Positions 44,656 to 55,986 of a DNA stretch of 64,000 nucleotides are shown one piece after another. The position numbers and the translations under genes are program-made. The notes beneath the pieces are model-generated. The model had not been told where the DNA came from, did no database searches, and was given only the letters and a program-made list of their open reading frames with translations. Each line of letters opens with the position of its first letter. Position 1 is the stretch's first letter. This DNA is from Posidonia oceanica (taxonomy: Eukaryota > Streptophyta > Magnoliopsida > Alismatales > Posidoniaceae), in assembly GCA_037176725.1 (NCBI GenBank), contig JAZBRS010000035.1, positions 47,626,001 through 47,690,000 of the forward strand, given 5' to 3'.

Positions 44656-44968
44656 TGTAGCGATCCCGGCATTCGTGATTGTCCATGCACGTTGCCCAGA
44701 GCTCGCGCACATCGATCGGAATCAGGTTTACTATGTGCGGGTGTGTTCGAGGAGGAAACTCGACTCAAAACACCGAAAACAAAGGTGAAAAGCCAAAGGG
44801 AAAAAGAAAGAAAGGACAAAAGGGAGTTGCCACCGAGTCTATTATTGAGAAGACGAGGAAAATTAGGGAAAAGCATAGAAAACAAGCAAATGAATGCAAT
44901 CCTATGCAAAAATGGATGACTCGTGCCAAAGACGAGGGCAAAATGGTCACTACGGGCCAGAGAAAGGG
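44656..44968 (-). mobile_element. 5' LTR of E2, 3'-terminal fragment
   Basis: The minus-strand LTR end GCCGGGATCGCTACA is at 44656, next to the primer site. Only 313 bp are present because E3 inserted at 44968/44969. The rest of this LTR should lie beyond the right end of E3, outside the window. AAGGG (44964-44968) is the presumed left TSD of E3. Confidence 0.75.
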
Positions 44969-47900
44969 TGTTGACACCCCATTTTGATAGGCTTAATCAA
45001 TTGGAATCTCCTGGTGACTTCTGGATCCAAACCTAGGTCAAGACTACACATTCCTTTTCATCCTACCCTTCAAAACAAGTCCAAACTTAACCTAGAATTA
45101 TGCCTCTTTCCCAAGCCCAAAAACTACCCAAAAACCGTAGGAAAACTCACCATTCCAAACTTAGCAAGCCTAACCAAGAACCCTCAAAATTTCAACCCAA
45201 AACCACTCCCAAAAACCCAAGAAAACCTAGGTAAAACTACCTGTTTTTCTACACCTCTAAACTCTTCCAAAACTTTCTCAAAACCAAATCCAAACCCTAG
45301 GTCCAACACTAGAGACCCTAGGCTACACACTCCTCAAATTTCACACCTTTCTAAAACCTCTAGCCCCTTCATTTCATCAAATTATCCTTTTCTCTCTCTT
45401 GGATTATTCTTTTTTCTCTCCTCTCTCTCTCCTGATTACCCTCCTTCTTTTCACTCCCTTCTCTCTCTTCTTCTTGCCTGGCTGTGGGCCCCCCTTGTGC
45501 ATCTATCTCTTCTGAATCTTATTCCTATTTTTATCTTATTTTTAGCCTTTTCCTTGATTTTCTAAAAAATATTTTCTTTCAACTCTTCCTTTTCCTCTTT
45601 ACTCCTCCATTTCCCCCTTTTCTCCTTCCTTTTCCTTTTCTTTTCCTTCCTTCTACTAAATCCCTAAAAAATCCGTAAAAACTTTTAAAACTCTAAAAAA
45701 AAAAGAAAACAAACCAAAATCCTAAAAGAAATAATTAAAAGCATTAAACAAACAATTAAAAACCAAAGCCTAACTAAATCTAACTAAAACCAAAAAACTA
45801 AGAATGCAACTTAAAAAATGCAAAACAAACAAAAAGAAAATGCTGTAAAATCAAGAAAAAACCAAAAAGTAATCAAAACAAGCCAAAGTAAGAACCCTAC
45901 TAAGAAACAATCAAAATAATTCCTAAAAAGAAAGGAAAGCAATTAAAAAATGCTAAGGCAAGTAATTAAGGAAAAGAGAAACCTAACTTAACAAATCTAA
46001 AAAGAGACAATTCGAAAACTTGATTAAAAAATAAAAACAAACAATCAAAAAATCTAAAAACACCTAATTAAAAACTTAACAAGAAGATCCAACCTAAAAA
46101 ACATTAAAAGAAATTAACAAACAAAACCTAGAAGGAAACTTAAACAAAACCCTCAAAGATTAAAATCAAAAGCCAAAACTCACCCTAATTAGTTTAAAAA
46201 CAAACTTTTAAAAAAAAAATATATAAAATCCTAATTAACATCCCAAGTACTTAACAAGAAAAACATAATTAAAAAACAACTTAAAAGACTTAACAAACAT
46301 TTAAACAAAATCAAAAACAAAGAAAACCCTAAAAACCCTAATCAAAACTAAATCTCTTTAAACCTAATTAACTAATTAAAAACAATCGTTAAAAAACTTA
46401 ATCAAAGTCCTAACTTAAAACACAACCATTCTAAAAACCTTTTTCTATTTTTATTTCATTTTTATCTAATTTATTTTTCTTCTTCTTTCTCTTTCTTCCT
46501 TTCTTCCTTTCTTTCTTTCCTTTTTGATTTTGTTCCTTCTACTCGGTCCAGCCCGTTGGCCCACCAGCCCTTCCTTCCTTTCCTTCCCTTTTTCTTTCTT
46601 TCTTTTTTTCTTTTTCTCCGCGTGCAGGCTCGGCCCGCAGCCTTCTTCTTCCTCTTCTTCCCTCCTTCTTCTTCTTCTTCCTCCACAGTTTTCTCCCGCG
46701 CCAGCTCTCTCCCTCTCGTCTTCAAATTTCAATTCCTTCTTCCCTCTCGATCCCATCAGCACCAGCTCATCCTCCTCCTCTCTCGCGTTTCAGCGGCTTC
46801 TCTGGGGGCATTAATTGCTGTCACCTCTGGCCGTCCTTCCCTCTGCAGCAGCAGCCTCCTGCCGGTGGAGATTTGAAATCCACCGCGCTTCACTCCACCC
46901 GGCAGCTGCTTAAAACCAGCATCTCTAGCCCACCTTCAACGCCTTTTGTCGTCCAGGAGAGAGTGAGAGAATCCAGAGTAGAGAGCCACCCAAATCCCTC
47001 CCTTCTTCCTCTGAAATTCTGCAACTTTCCTTCCTCTTCCTTTCCACTGAAACCAGAGCATCCAACAGCCCTCAAAACGCCCCCTATTCACCCCCCAATC
47101 TCGTCCAGAATCTCAGCAATACACCCTCCCATTCCACAGCCAAATCCATCCCTGAAATCAACCCAACACTTCCGTTTTCCACCACAGAACCCAACTCCCA
47201 CTTCCTCTGAAATTCCCAGCACTGCAACCCACCAAGCCATCCCAAACTTCTCCACCTAACTCACCAGAACATCAGCTCTCCAACCTACCCGAGCTTCACC
47301 TTTAGCTCTCCCTACAGTGCAAACAAAACACCACAAACAGTTAGCCCCTCTTCAGATCAGAAAATCAACCCAACACCCAACTCCAGCTTCAGGCCTCCAC
47401 GACCCAATTCAATCCCCCAGAAACCTTCACCGAACCTCCAGAAGCCCACCGGAGCCTCCCGTTCTGCCCGAGGAGCAACATAGACCTCACCCCACCTCCG
47501 GCGGTTCTTGTTGAACCCAAAACAGTCGATTCCTCCCACCGGCTGCAGAACTCCTGTTCGAGCGCCCAGCGAGCACCGGAGCGACCCCAAGAGCCGATCT
47601 CGACGCTCGCCTGCCACCGACGACGCTTCCAGAACTCAGACCAGCCCCGCCGACTCCTGCTGGACAGACCTACGTCGGGGGACCGATCCAGACGCCAGAA
47701 CAGTTACCACTTCCCCCCTCTATTTAGGTTTCTCCTCTGCATGCTCCCAAGCCCTTTAGATTAGGGTTTCCTCGCCTCTGCCTCAAAGTCAGCTCCGCAG
47801 TCAACTCTTTCTTCTCCGGCGAGCCCAGATGCCGTCCCGCCGCTCCAGTCTGCAGAACACTGCCCCGACGGTCGTCCCAACTCCGCACGCCCTCCAGGAG

Positions 47901-50805
47901 CTCGACCATGCTTTCAGATCGGTCCCTCATCGCTGTTTTCGTCCGGGCTACCTCCGAGCAGGTCTGCAGACCTCCGTCGCCATCTCCGGTCTGCTTCAAG
48001 CCACGCCGTGAGCCGCCGATGCCACCTAGAGCTCCACCTGCCTCCAGAGCACGCCGTCGCCGCATCTGCGCCTCACCAGCTGCCCCAGTTCCTCCTCTCC
48101 GGCCACTGGTAGCAATCTGCTACAGTGGCAGCTTCTGCTGTGTTTTATTGTAGCTTTACTTTCCATTAGCTAAGATATTTTGCCATAAATTGCATATCTG
48201 CCTTGCTATTTTACTTTATTACATTCTGGTCCTGCCTCTGTTTAAGATTCATTTAATTCCGAATTTAAATCATATGAAATTGCATGGAAAATCTAAAAAA
48301 CTAATTAATTGCATGTTAGTCCTCCTACTATGTTTTCCTTTTATGATTATTTTAGTTCAGGCCCTCTGGTTTTCCATTTTTGCATGTTAGTCCTTCAATC
48401 GATAATCTAATTTTATGCTTATATTTTACCTTAGTAAATTGCATTTTTAAACCCTGTTGTTTTCCTCATTTGTACTTTAGTCCTCTATTCTGTTAACTTA
48501 TGCATTTATTTTCCAATTTTTCTTACTGCATTGCATTATTTCCCCCATACTTTCTGATTTTTGCATATAGGTCCTTTGCATGCTTATAAAACTCATTTAA
48601 ATGCATATTTTTGCTTATAAAATTGCATTTTAGACCCTGCATATTTAAAAATTGCTTGTAAGTCCTCTGTTTGCATTCTTAGACCATGTAGACCACTGTT
48701 TTGCTTACAAAATTGCATTTTAAACCCTGTATATTTCAAAATTGCATGTTAATCCCCCATATGATTTCAAAACTTGTCCTAATGCATGTTTACCTTGTAA
48801 AATTGCATTTTGAACCCTTCATTTTGCAAAATTGCACTCAGACCCTCCAGTTTTCAAAAACCTTGCATAAAAGCTCCCTAACTTTTCCAAATCTTTGCAT
48901 TTAGACCTCCACTTTTTCAAAAATTGCACATAAGTTCCCAAGCTTTTTGAAAAATCATCCCTAGGTCTTTTCTTGCATTTCTGCATGCATTGCACTCATG
49001 CATTCCTACATTTGGCATTCTTGCACACACTTAAGCACACTTAGCTCCCATTTACATGGGAGGACCTGTTGTACACATCCCTAGGACCCCCTGTACACCT
49101 AAATCCATTCTTCTCCCCTGTTCTAGCCCCTCTGCCTTGAAGCTGGGATATCTTCAGATCTGGCCGTTGGATCTTCTCAACCAAGCTAGCTGGAGGACCA
49201 CGGCGGAGCACTCTTCAGCATGGACCAAGCAGTTTTCAAATCAGGCTTCAGATTTCCAAGGTAAGTCCTCCTGAACCCTTGCACAGCATTCATTTGCACA
49301 CCATTTGCATTACATGCATGGTTTTTGCTTTCTGTTTCCTCGAGCATGTAGATTAGGACTCCCTCTCCCTAACTATCAACTCTGTCTCCTCTTTTCGCGT
49401 ACTCTCAGTGCCTTGTGTTGCGTTTCCCCTGAATTCACCACTAATTGTAACTTTCTTCCCCTTTTTCCATGATCCGATCGCATCGCGAGCTTTCGGCAGC
49501 GTGCGAGACACATCGTGGGACATTTTGGTGGGAAACAGTCACAAAACAGTGGTAATCCTTCCACTTGCTTCTTTTCCCCTTTGTTGGTCTTCACACCTAC
49601 TCTACGCGGTCATTAAACAGTGTCTGTTCTCACACACGCACTGTTTGCTTCTCCTTTTGCTTCTCTTGTCCTTTCTCTTTGCATTTGCATCTGCATGGGT
49701 TTGTCGATGTTTTATTTCGCCTGTTTTGGCACCGTTTTGCGTGCCCGCTTCGCTTTTGGCACTGTTTTGCGTGCCCGCTTCGTTTTTGGCACCGTTTTGC
49801 GTGCCTGCTTCGTCCTTGGCACCATTTCGCGTGCTCGCTTTCCTTTTGGCACCGTTTTGCATGCCTACTTTGCTTTGGCACCGTTTTGCGTGCCTGCTTT
49901 GCTTTTGGCACTGTTTTGTGTGCCCGCTTCGCTTTTGGCACCATTTCGCGTGCCCGCTTTGCTTTTGGCACCATTTCGCGTGCCCGCTCTTATTTTCTAC
50001 ACCGTTTCACATGCCACTCTTGTTTTTTGCATCGTTTCGCGTGCTGGCCTCATTTTCTTGCACCGTTTCGCGTGCTGCTCTCGTTTCTCGCGTTGTTTCG
50101 CATGTTTTACGCCATTTTCTCTTGCATGTCGCCTACTCCGCTTGGTTTTACCGCTGTTTTACTTTTTTTCGCTTGCATCTACATATAGGGCAGTGATGCT
50201 TACTGCTTGGAGTTCTCACGAGCTAGGTTCCGACTGGTTCGGAACACAGACAGCGTTGCTGAGCACTTAGACTGCACGTTTACTTCCTTGCATTGCATCC
50301 CACCACTTAGAGCACACCTATGAGCATTCATTCAGGCGTTCATTGGCATTTAGGCATTCAAACCTGCATTCTCCTCCGTATACGTGCGTAAGCCTAGAAA
50401 GACCGATTCTCGGGCATGTCGGGGGTGCCTAACACCTTCTCTGCACGTAACAGGAGTCCTTGCCCAGTCTTTTGGCCCGTAATGACCATATTGCCCTTAT
50501 CCTAGGCATGAGTCATCTCATTTGCATTTGTTTTCCTTCGCATTGCTTTGCATTGCACCCCTTGCTTGGTTTTGCGTGTTAACTTGCGCATTTCCCTCGA
50601 TTTTCCTTGTCTCTCGATATTAGACACGGTGGCGACTCTGAATTGTCTTATCTTCTTCTTTTCTTATCTTTTCTCCTCTGTTTTAAGTGTTTTCGAGTTG
50701 AGCCCTCCTCCTCGGACATAGTCGCTTATAGTAAGCCTGATTCTGATCGGTGCACACGAGCTTCTAGTAGTGTGCATGGATGATCTGAACATCGGGATTA
50801 CTACA
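44969..50805 (+). mobile_element. 5' LTR of element E3
   Basis: It starts TGTTGACACCCCATTTTGA and ends GGGATTACTACA directly before a primer site; 5837 bp. Collinear with S4, and with S1 on the opposite strand. Landmarks: teloboxes (46324-46341), TTAAAACC motif (about 46911), splice donor CCAAG|GTAAGT (49260/49261), 30-bp array (49722-50105), conserved block (about 50388-50465), primer-site-like motif (about 50630-50641). With the downstream part E3 exceeds 19 kb in the window and about 25 kb if a second LTR follows, a size typical of giant Tat/Ogre-like elements. Confidence 0.92.
49722..50105 (+). repeat. 30-bp minisatellite in the E3 LTR, about 12 units
   Basis: Units with TTTTGCGTGCCTGCTT and TTTTGGCACCG, homologous to the S4 array but with fewer and more varied units. 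Open frames through it are not regarded as genes. Confidence 0.88.
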
Positions 50806-50806
50806 G

Positions 50807-50824
50807 TGGCGACTCTGCTGGGGA
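50807..50824 (+). other. Primer-binding site of E3
   Basis: TGGCGACTCTGCTGGGGA, identical to that of E0, one base after the LTR. This marks 44969-50805 as a 5' LTR and sets the direction of E3. Confidence 0.85.
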
Positions 50825-52140
50825 TGCTAGACTCCGGCTTTCGTTTCTGGCTTTTCGCTCACTGCTTTTGCAGTTCTGCTTGCTTTTGTCTGCCTTTTTG
50901 CCTGTTTTGGTTGCTCTTCTATGCGAACTCCTAGCAAGTCGCCTCGTGGTTACTTTGCTTAGGTTTTGCACCCCCCTCGGCTGCTTTTCCCTTGGTTTTT
51001 GCTATGTTTTGCTCTACTTTGTCCAATTTACTTGTTTACTTGCCTATTTCCTTGCTTCTACTCTTATTTGCTTTACAGTTTGCCTGTCTTTATCTTTCTT
51101 TATCTTACTTATTATTGCTTTACTTCCTGCACAATGCCTGTCTACATACTTGTTTGGCAACAATGCATGCTTTTTGGATGATGAATGCTTTCTTTTACAC
51201 ATTTGCTATGTCACTGCACACGCATATGTCCTGTATATATGCCTTTTGACATGATGAATACTTTCCCTTCATTATCATGCTCATGAACACTCACACATGC
51301 CATGCACCTACATTTTGCTGTGTTGTATGCTGTTTGCTTGCCATACTTGACTGATTTTCTTCCCTTTTGCACATGCCATGCCTAGGATAGTAGAGACTGT
51401 TTGCTCTCCCTGTGGTTAATTAAAAATGACAAGTAAAAAGAGCTTCTAGGAGCAACTAGAGACTTCAAACAATCCTGCACCCCCTTGGGTTAATAAAATG
51501 CACAAGATAGAAAACTCTAAGCATTTGCATAAGCATCATATAGGGCATGCATTCTTTTCATCTGAGTCCACCTACTAGTTTGCGAAGGTTGATCCCAACC
51601 TCTTATTCCACCGCTTTTGGCGTAGGTCAAGTCAGTCGGTCTGTCCCCCCTTTGTCCAGGGGTCGTATCGGTGTAGTGGAGTGTACTGTCCACGCTTTGG
51701 TGGGGTCAGGGCCACCAACGCACCACCCTGTTATTTCCTTAGCTTTGGCTAGGAGTTCGATAGGAAGCCTACTTTTTCTGACCTGAGTCGGTGATTCATA
51801 CACCTGGGGATACCCGAAGTAGATCACCTACTAGGATACACCAGATAGGTGAGGGGGGCATACTAGAAAGCACGCATATCATTCATGCCATCTAACTTAA
51901 CTCATTTGCATCTGTTTTTTAGTTTCTAATCCTTGTTTGTCTCTGTCTGTGTCAGCAGTGATCTATAAATGAGTTCCCTTTGCTGGAGCTTGAGTACCAT
52001 CCCTTTCTGACACCCCTGTTGCGACCTTGTTCGCGACCATTCCCCCTTCTAAGCTACCTGCCTTTGCGACGATAGCTCCTATTAGGAATCGCCATTTGCA
52101 TACCCGTCGCAGCCCTATTCTCACACGCTCTAGGTCAGCA
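50825..52140 (+). other. Untranslated leader of E3
   Basis: T-rich in its first 350 bp, with Leu/Phe-rich frames of no recognisable family. The block GTCGGTCTGTCCCCCCTTTG (about 51633) and the GCACCACCCTGTTA word are shared with E0 and E2. A strong candidate splice acceptor with a long pyrimidine stretch, TGTGTCAGCAG|TGATC, lies at 51958/51959. Confidence 0.65.
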
Positions 52141-53967
52141 ATGGCCTAGTATGTCAGTGAGCCTCTCTTTACTCCTGTCACGGAGGGTGTTTCCACTTTG
52201 GCCCCTCTAGTTGCTCCTTCTGTCCCTTTTGTTCCCCCTCCGACGCTAGGGTTTCCTCCCCTGACGCCTCTAGGATCTCAGTATGTCCCGAGACACTGGC
52301 AAGCATCTCTTCCTCCGGATCCGGTCGTCGAGTCTATCTTGATAACTGTTACTCGCGTTTCGGATACGTCGCCCTTGACATCCCTCCTACCGCTGCTGTG
52401 ACTTTTGCCATAGCACCTACCCCCTGGACAGTCTGTGTCTGTGCCATTTGCCTCTCAATCCTCACCGGCACTGCACTTCAGCGTTCCTACTGATGGAACG
52501 CCTGAGGCTCAGTACCAGCACCTGATGGAGCTTGCCTAGAGACCGTAGGGCATGGCTTTATTGGTTCGACCTTCCTGTGCTCCTGTCGTTCCTGAGGTTC
52601 TTTTGAGGCCAGTTCCTGCATTTCATGCATCTACCTCCACACCTCCGCCTCGACCATCATCTCAACTGTTCACGGTTCCGACGATGGGGGCCCATTTACC
52701 GCCTCCTTCTGCACAACACTTAGCACAGTATGCTCCTCTTCCCCCCGGTGGTCAGTCCTTCGGACTGGCTGGAGCCCAGTACCCCACTGGCTTGCTGTCT
52801 GGCACCTCGCCTGTACAGCAACTGGTGCTCCAACATCCTACCCGTCCCACAGCACAGCATGTCCTCTACCCTCCTCCCTTGCATCAGGCCCAGAACCCTG
52901 CATTCATCCCTACATACACGGTTCTCCAACATGGATACGCCGGCCATCCCGTTGCTCCACCAGGTGATGCTATGGTAGATCCGGAGGAGCACCTAGGTGC
53001 GACCCATTCGGCGTATGTGCTCACTACCTCTGTCGATCCCTCTCCTATGGCAGCAAATCCAGACCCCATCAACAACCAGATGGACGTCTTGGAGAAGGCA
53101 CTACGACTAGTGCAGGGTACTGAGCACCAGACCTACCAATTTCGAGACCTCTGTTGCTTTCCAGAGGCGGTACTCCCTCCGAAGTTCAAAATCCCAGAAT
53201 TCGAGAAATACAATGGTAGGGGCTGCCCCGTAGCACACCTGAAGGCGTATTGTGGTGATCTCGCTCAGCTTCAGGCTGACGAGAGGTTGCTGATCCGCCT
53301 GTTCCAGAAGAGCTTGACCGGGCCAGCGCTCAAGTGGTTCACATCACTTGATATGTCAGCCATCAAGACTTGGAACGACCTCAGTCAGGCGTTCCTGGAA
53401 CAGTACTCCTTCAACCTCGATCTAGTCCCAAAGCGGGCGGACTTGATCGCAATTAAGCAGAATTCCAGCGAGCCTTTCGGGGAGTACGTCGACCGCTGGC
53501 GCGCCCTTGCTTCATAGGTCTGAGATAGACCCTCTGACGAGGAGTCTATTGAGATCATTATCAAAGGGGCGCAGCCATCTCTTGGAGCTCTGCTTAGCAT
53601 CCAACCAGTCACTACTTTTGCAGCACTTATTCGAGCTGGAGCGCGCGTGGAGAGTTCTTTGCGGAGTGGCAACTTCCCGGCTCTCTCTGCGTTCGCTAAG
53701 CAGGCCGCGATCAGCAGTAACAGCGCCAACAGTAGCACCTCCAACAACAACAGCGGCAGCAGCAACAACCGCCCGAAGAAGAAAGACTCGTCGAAAACCG
53801 CTGTTGCATTCGTTGACTCTCCTGTTGTGCCTGTTCACTTGCTGTCCCGGTCTACCCCAACTCAGATGGTGTATGCTCTTGCACCTAGGAATCCACCTAC
53901 ACCACAGATCACAACCACTGCTAGACCGGTCTACCCTACCGCACCGGTTCAGCAAGGCTCATGCTAG
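52141..53967 (+). pseudogene. gag: E3 gag
   Basis: The start ATG-GCC-TAG at 52141 corresponds to MAQ in E0 and E2, so codon 3 is a stop. The frame is lost and regained between about 52330 and 52470. Two TAG codons (52537, 52546) precede the long open part 52552-53517, which holds the gag core (LEKALRLVQGTEHQTYQFRD, HLKAYCGDLAQLQADERLLI, RLFQKSLTGPALKWFTSLDM, FLEQYSFNLDL). TAG at 53515 and TGA at 53521 follow, then an Asn/Ser-rich linker up to the TAG at 53965. Gag and the next gene are in one frame, so Gag-Pol was probably a single polyprotein. Confidence 0.8.
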
Positions 53968-54012
53968 AGGCAAAGAAGGCCACCCACTGAGAAGCGGAAG
54001 TTCGCCCCACTG

Positions 54013-55986
54013 GTGGAACCACTCATGGTCATCTTGCTGAAGGTTGCATCGCTCCTGAAGTTCCCGGAGGTTCGCCCGCCCCCAAATCCTTTACTGCATT
54101 GGTTTAAGGCGAACCTCTTCTGCAATTTCCATCGAAGCATCGGGCATTCGACGGACAATTGCTACTCCCTGCGGAACGCTATCCAGGATCTAATCGAATC
54201 GGGAACGATTGTGATTGACATGCACGAGACATCCACTCAAGCACACACACATGCATCTGCACATTCAGCTGTTCCCCCTCATTCTGGCATCATCCACCAA
54301 CCTCTGTCGGAGCACACTTATCCGGGAGGGGCAGGAACCTCAGGCATTCACTCTGTCTTCCCTTCTGGGCCTACTACCTCTGTCGTAGACCCTTCTGATC
54401 TTATTTCTGATATCTTTGAGCCTTTCCCTATCAATCTCTATCTTGCGGCAGTTGCCGGCTCTAAGTCGGGAGTTCACATGATCCGACCGCGTACCAGGCT
54501 GGAGCGCTCCTTCGCGCCCCCTATTGTGCTTCCTCAGGCTCAACCCCCTGTACACCTCCTAGCTAGGGCCCAGCCTAGATCCCCTGTTCACCTCTTAGGG
54601 CGGCCTCAGCTAGAATCCCCTATACATCTTCTAAGTAGACCTCAGCCAGCCCCTGCCTTCCCACCCCAACAACCTTACCATTTAGATAGACCTCAGTATC
54701 CAGTAGGTCCCCCTGTAACCCCTCCTGTGCTCGCAGCACGTGCTCAGGTGATTATTGATTTAACCCTGGACACCCATTGCGTCCCTTACAGCTATGCCAC
54801 AGAAATGTGTGCGGAAGTAACGCGATCGGGGAGGGTCTACAGACCCCCAATACCGGCAATTAGGCCAAATCACCCTGAACTTGCTATGCCCCCACCCTCT
54901 AACCAACCCATAGCAGATCCGGTCTCAAACCAACCTGTAGCAAGCCAAATCGCTGCCCAACCTGTAGCGGCCCAATCTCCTGGCACTACCCCTTTAGAGC
55001 TTGCCAAAACAACCCCTCCTGCTGCCAAGAAAAACCAACCCAAAGCAGATATAACCTCCCAACTTAAGAAGGTCAAAGCCGACATTTCCATTTGGGACCT
55101 AATCCACACCTCTACTGAACACCGTGAAGCTTTTCTTCGTGTGTTCCAAGCCGCCCGTGTGTCCCAATCCATTGAGCCTTCAGCCTTGGAAAGCATGGTA
55201 GGGATGATTGCGGAGCCCCAGGTCATCTCTTTTATGAGTGATGAGCTGCCTTCGGCGGGGATTAATCACAATCAACCCCTATTCGTCACGGTTCAGTTCA
55301 AAAACTTTCGCATTCCCTTAACGCTGGTTGATAACGGGTCAGGCCTTAACGTCTACCCCTTGCGTACTGCAACTAAGCTCGGATTCAAAGTCGAGGACAT
55401 CACATCAGCCGTGAAGGGAATGACAGCTTTTGACAACACCCACCATGATGCTCTGGGGATCCTGATTATTCCTCTTGCCATTGGCCCAGTCGTTTTCGAT
55501 GTAGAATTCTACGTCGTCGACTTGAAGCCAAACTTCAACTTCCTGCTTGGGCGCCCTTGGCTCCACAAGCATCAGGTCCTTCCCTCGACCTTCCATCGAA
55601 TGATAAAGTACCGTCACGGCGATGATGTCATTGTCGTCATGGCGGAGAACTTTGAGAAGGAGCAGATCGAGGCAGTCTCCCCCGTCTCTTCACAAACTAT
55701 CCCGTTTGACCCTGAGACTTCCGAAGCCTTGTATCGCATTAATCGGTGCAAGCCGGTTAACTTCATTCTTGATCTTGAACGTGCCAACTCCTTGGCCGTT
55801 CACAACAACCCCTTTCGAATGGTCGAGAATGTATGTCACAAGTGGGGTTACATAAAGGGTACACCGCTCGGGCGTCACGGCCAGGGGATCGCAGAGCCGA
55901 TCATAGCGGCAGAGCGGAGGAAATCTGAAGGCCTCGGTTATGAGCCCAAGCCCAATGAAGATCACTGCTTTCAACTCAAGAATTAG
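54013..55986 (+). CDS. pro: E3 zinc knuckle, aspartic protease and G-patch-like segment
   Basis: An uninterrupted frame of 657 codons, in phase with gag. The listed ATG is internal: the frame is open from 53968. Early residues carry the knuckle FCNFHRSIGHSTDNC (C-x2-H-x4-H-x4-C). A Pro-rich stretch follows, with repeated PVHLL-R-P-Q words at about residues 180-220. The retropepsin-like domain has the active-site motif LVDNGSGLNVYP at about residue 438 and LLGRPWLHKHQVLPST at about 513; DNG rather than DTG/DSG is usual in Tat elements. Near the C-terminus GYIKGTPLGRHGQGIAEP is G-patch-like. The protease would cut the polyprotein into mature parts. It ends in TAG at 55984, after which the frame continues. 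Confidence 0.8.
   Translation: MEPLMVILLKVASLLKFPEVRPPPNPLLHWFKANLFCNFHRSIGHSTDNCYSLRNAIQDLIESGTIVIDMHETSTQAHTHASAHSAVPPHSGIIHQPLSEHTYPGGAGTSGIHSVFPSGPTTSVVDPSDLISDIFEPFPINLYLAAVAGSKSGVHMIRPRTRLERSFAPPIVLPQAQPPVHLLARAQPRSPVHLLGRPQLESPIHLLSRPQPAPAFPPQQPYHLDRPQYPVGPPVTPPVLAARAQVIIDLTLDTHCVPYSYATEMCAEVTRSGRVYRPPIPAIRPNHPELAMPPPSNQPIADPVSNQPVASQIAAQPVAAQSPGTTPLELAKTTPPAAKKNQPKADITSQLKKVKADISIWDLIHTSTEHREAFLRVFQAARVSQSIEPSALESMVGMIAEPQVISFMSDELPSAGINHNQPLFVTVQFKNFRIPLTLVDNGSGLNVYPLRTATKLGFKVEDITSAVKGMTAFDNTHHDALGILIIPLAIGPVVFDVEFYVVDLKPNFNFLLGRPWLHKHQVLPSTFHRMIKYRHGDDVIVVMAENFEKEQIEAVSPVSSQTIPFDPETSEALYRINRCKPVNFILDLERANSLAVHNNPFRMVENVCHKWGYIKGTPLGRHGQGIAEPIIAAERRKSEGLGYEPKPNEDHCFQLKN

Noticed and set aside
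50868..51254. Leu/Phe-rich frame in the E3 leader suggesting a membrane protein
   Set aside because: T-rich leader DNA; the E0 and E2 leaders do not preserve the frame.
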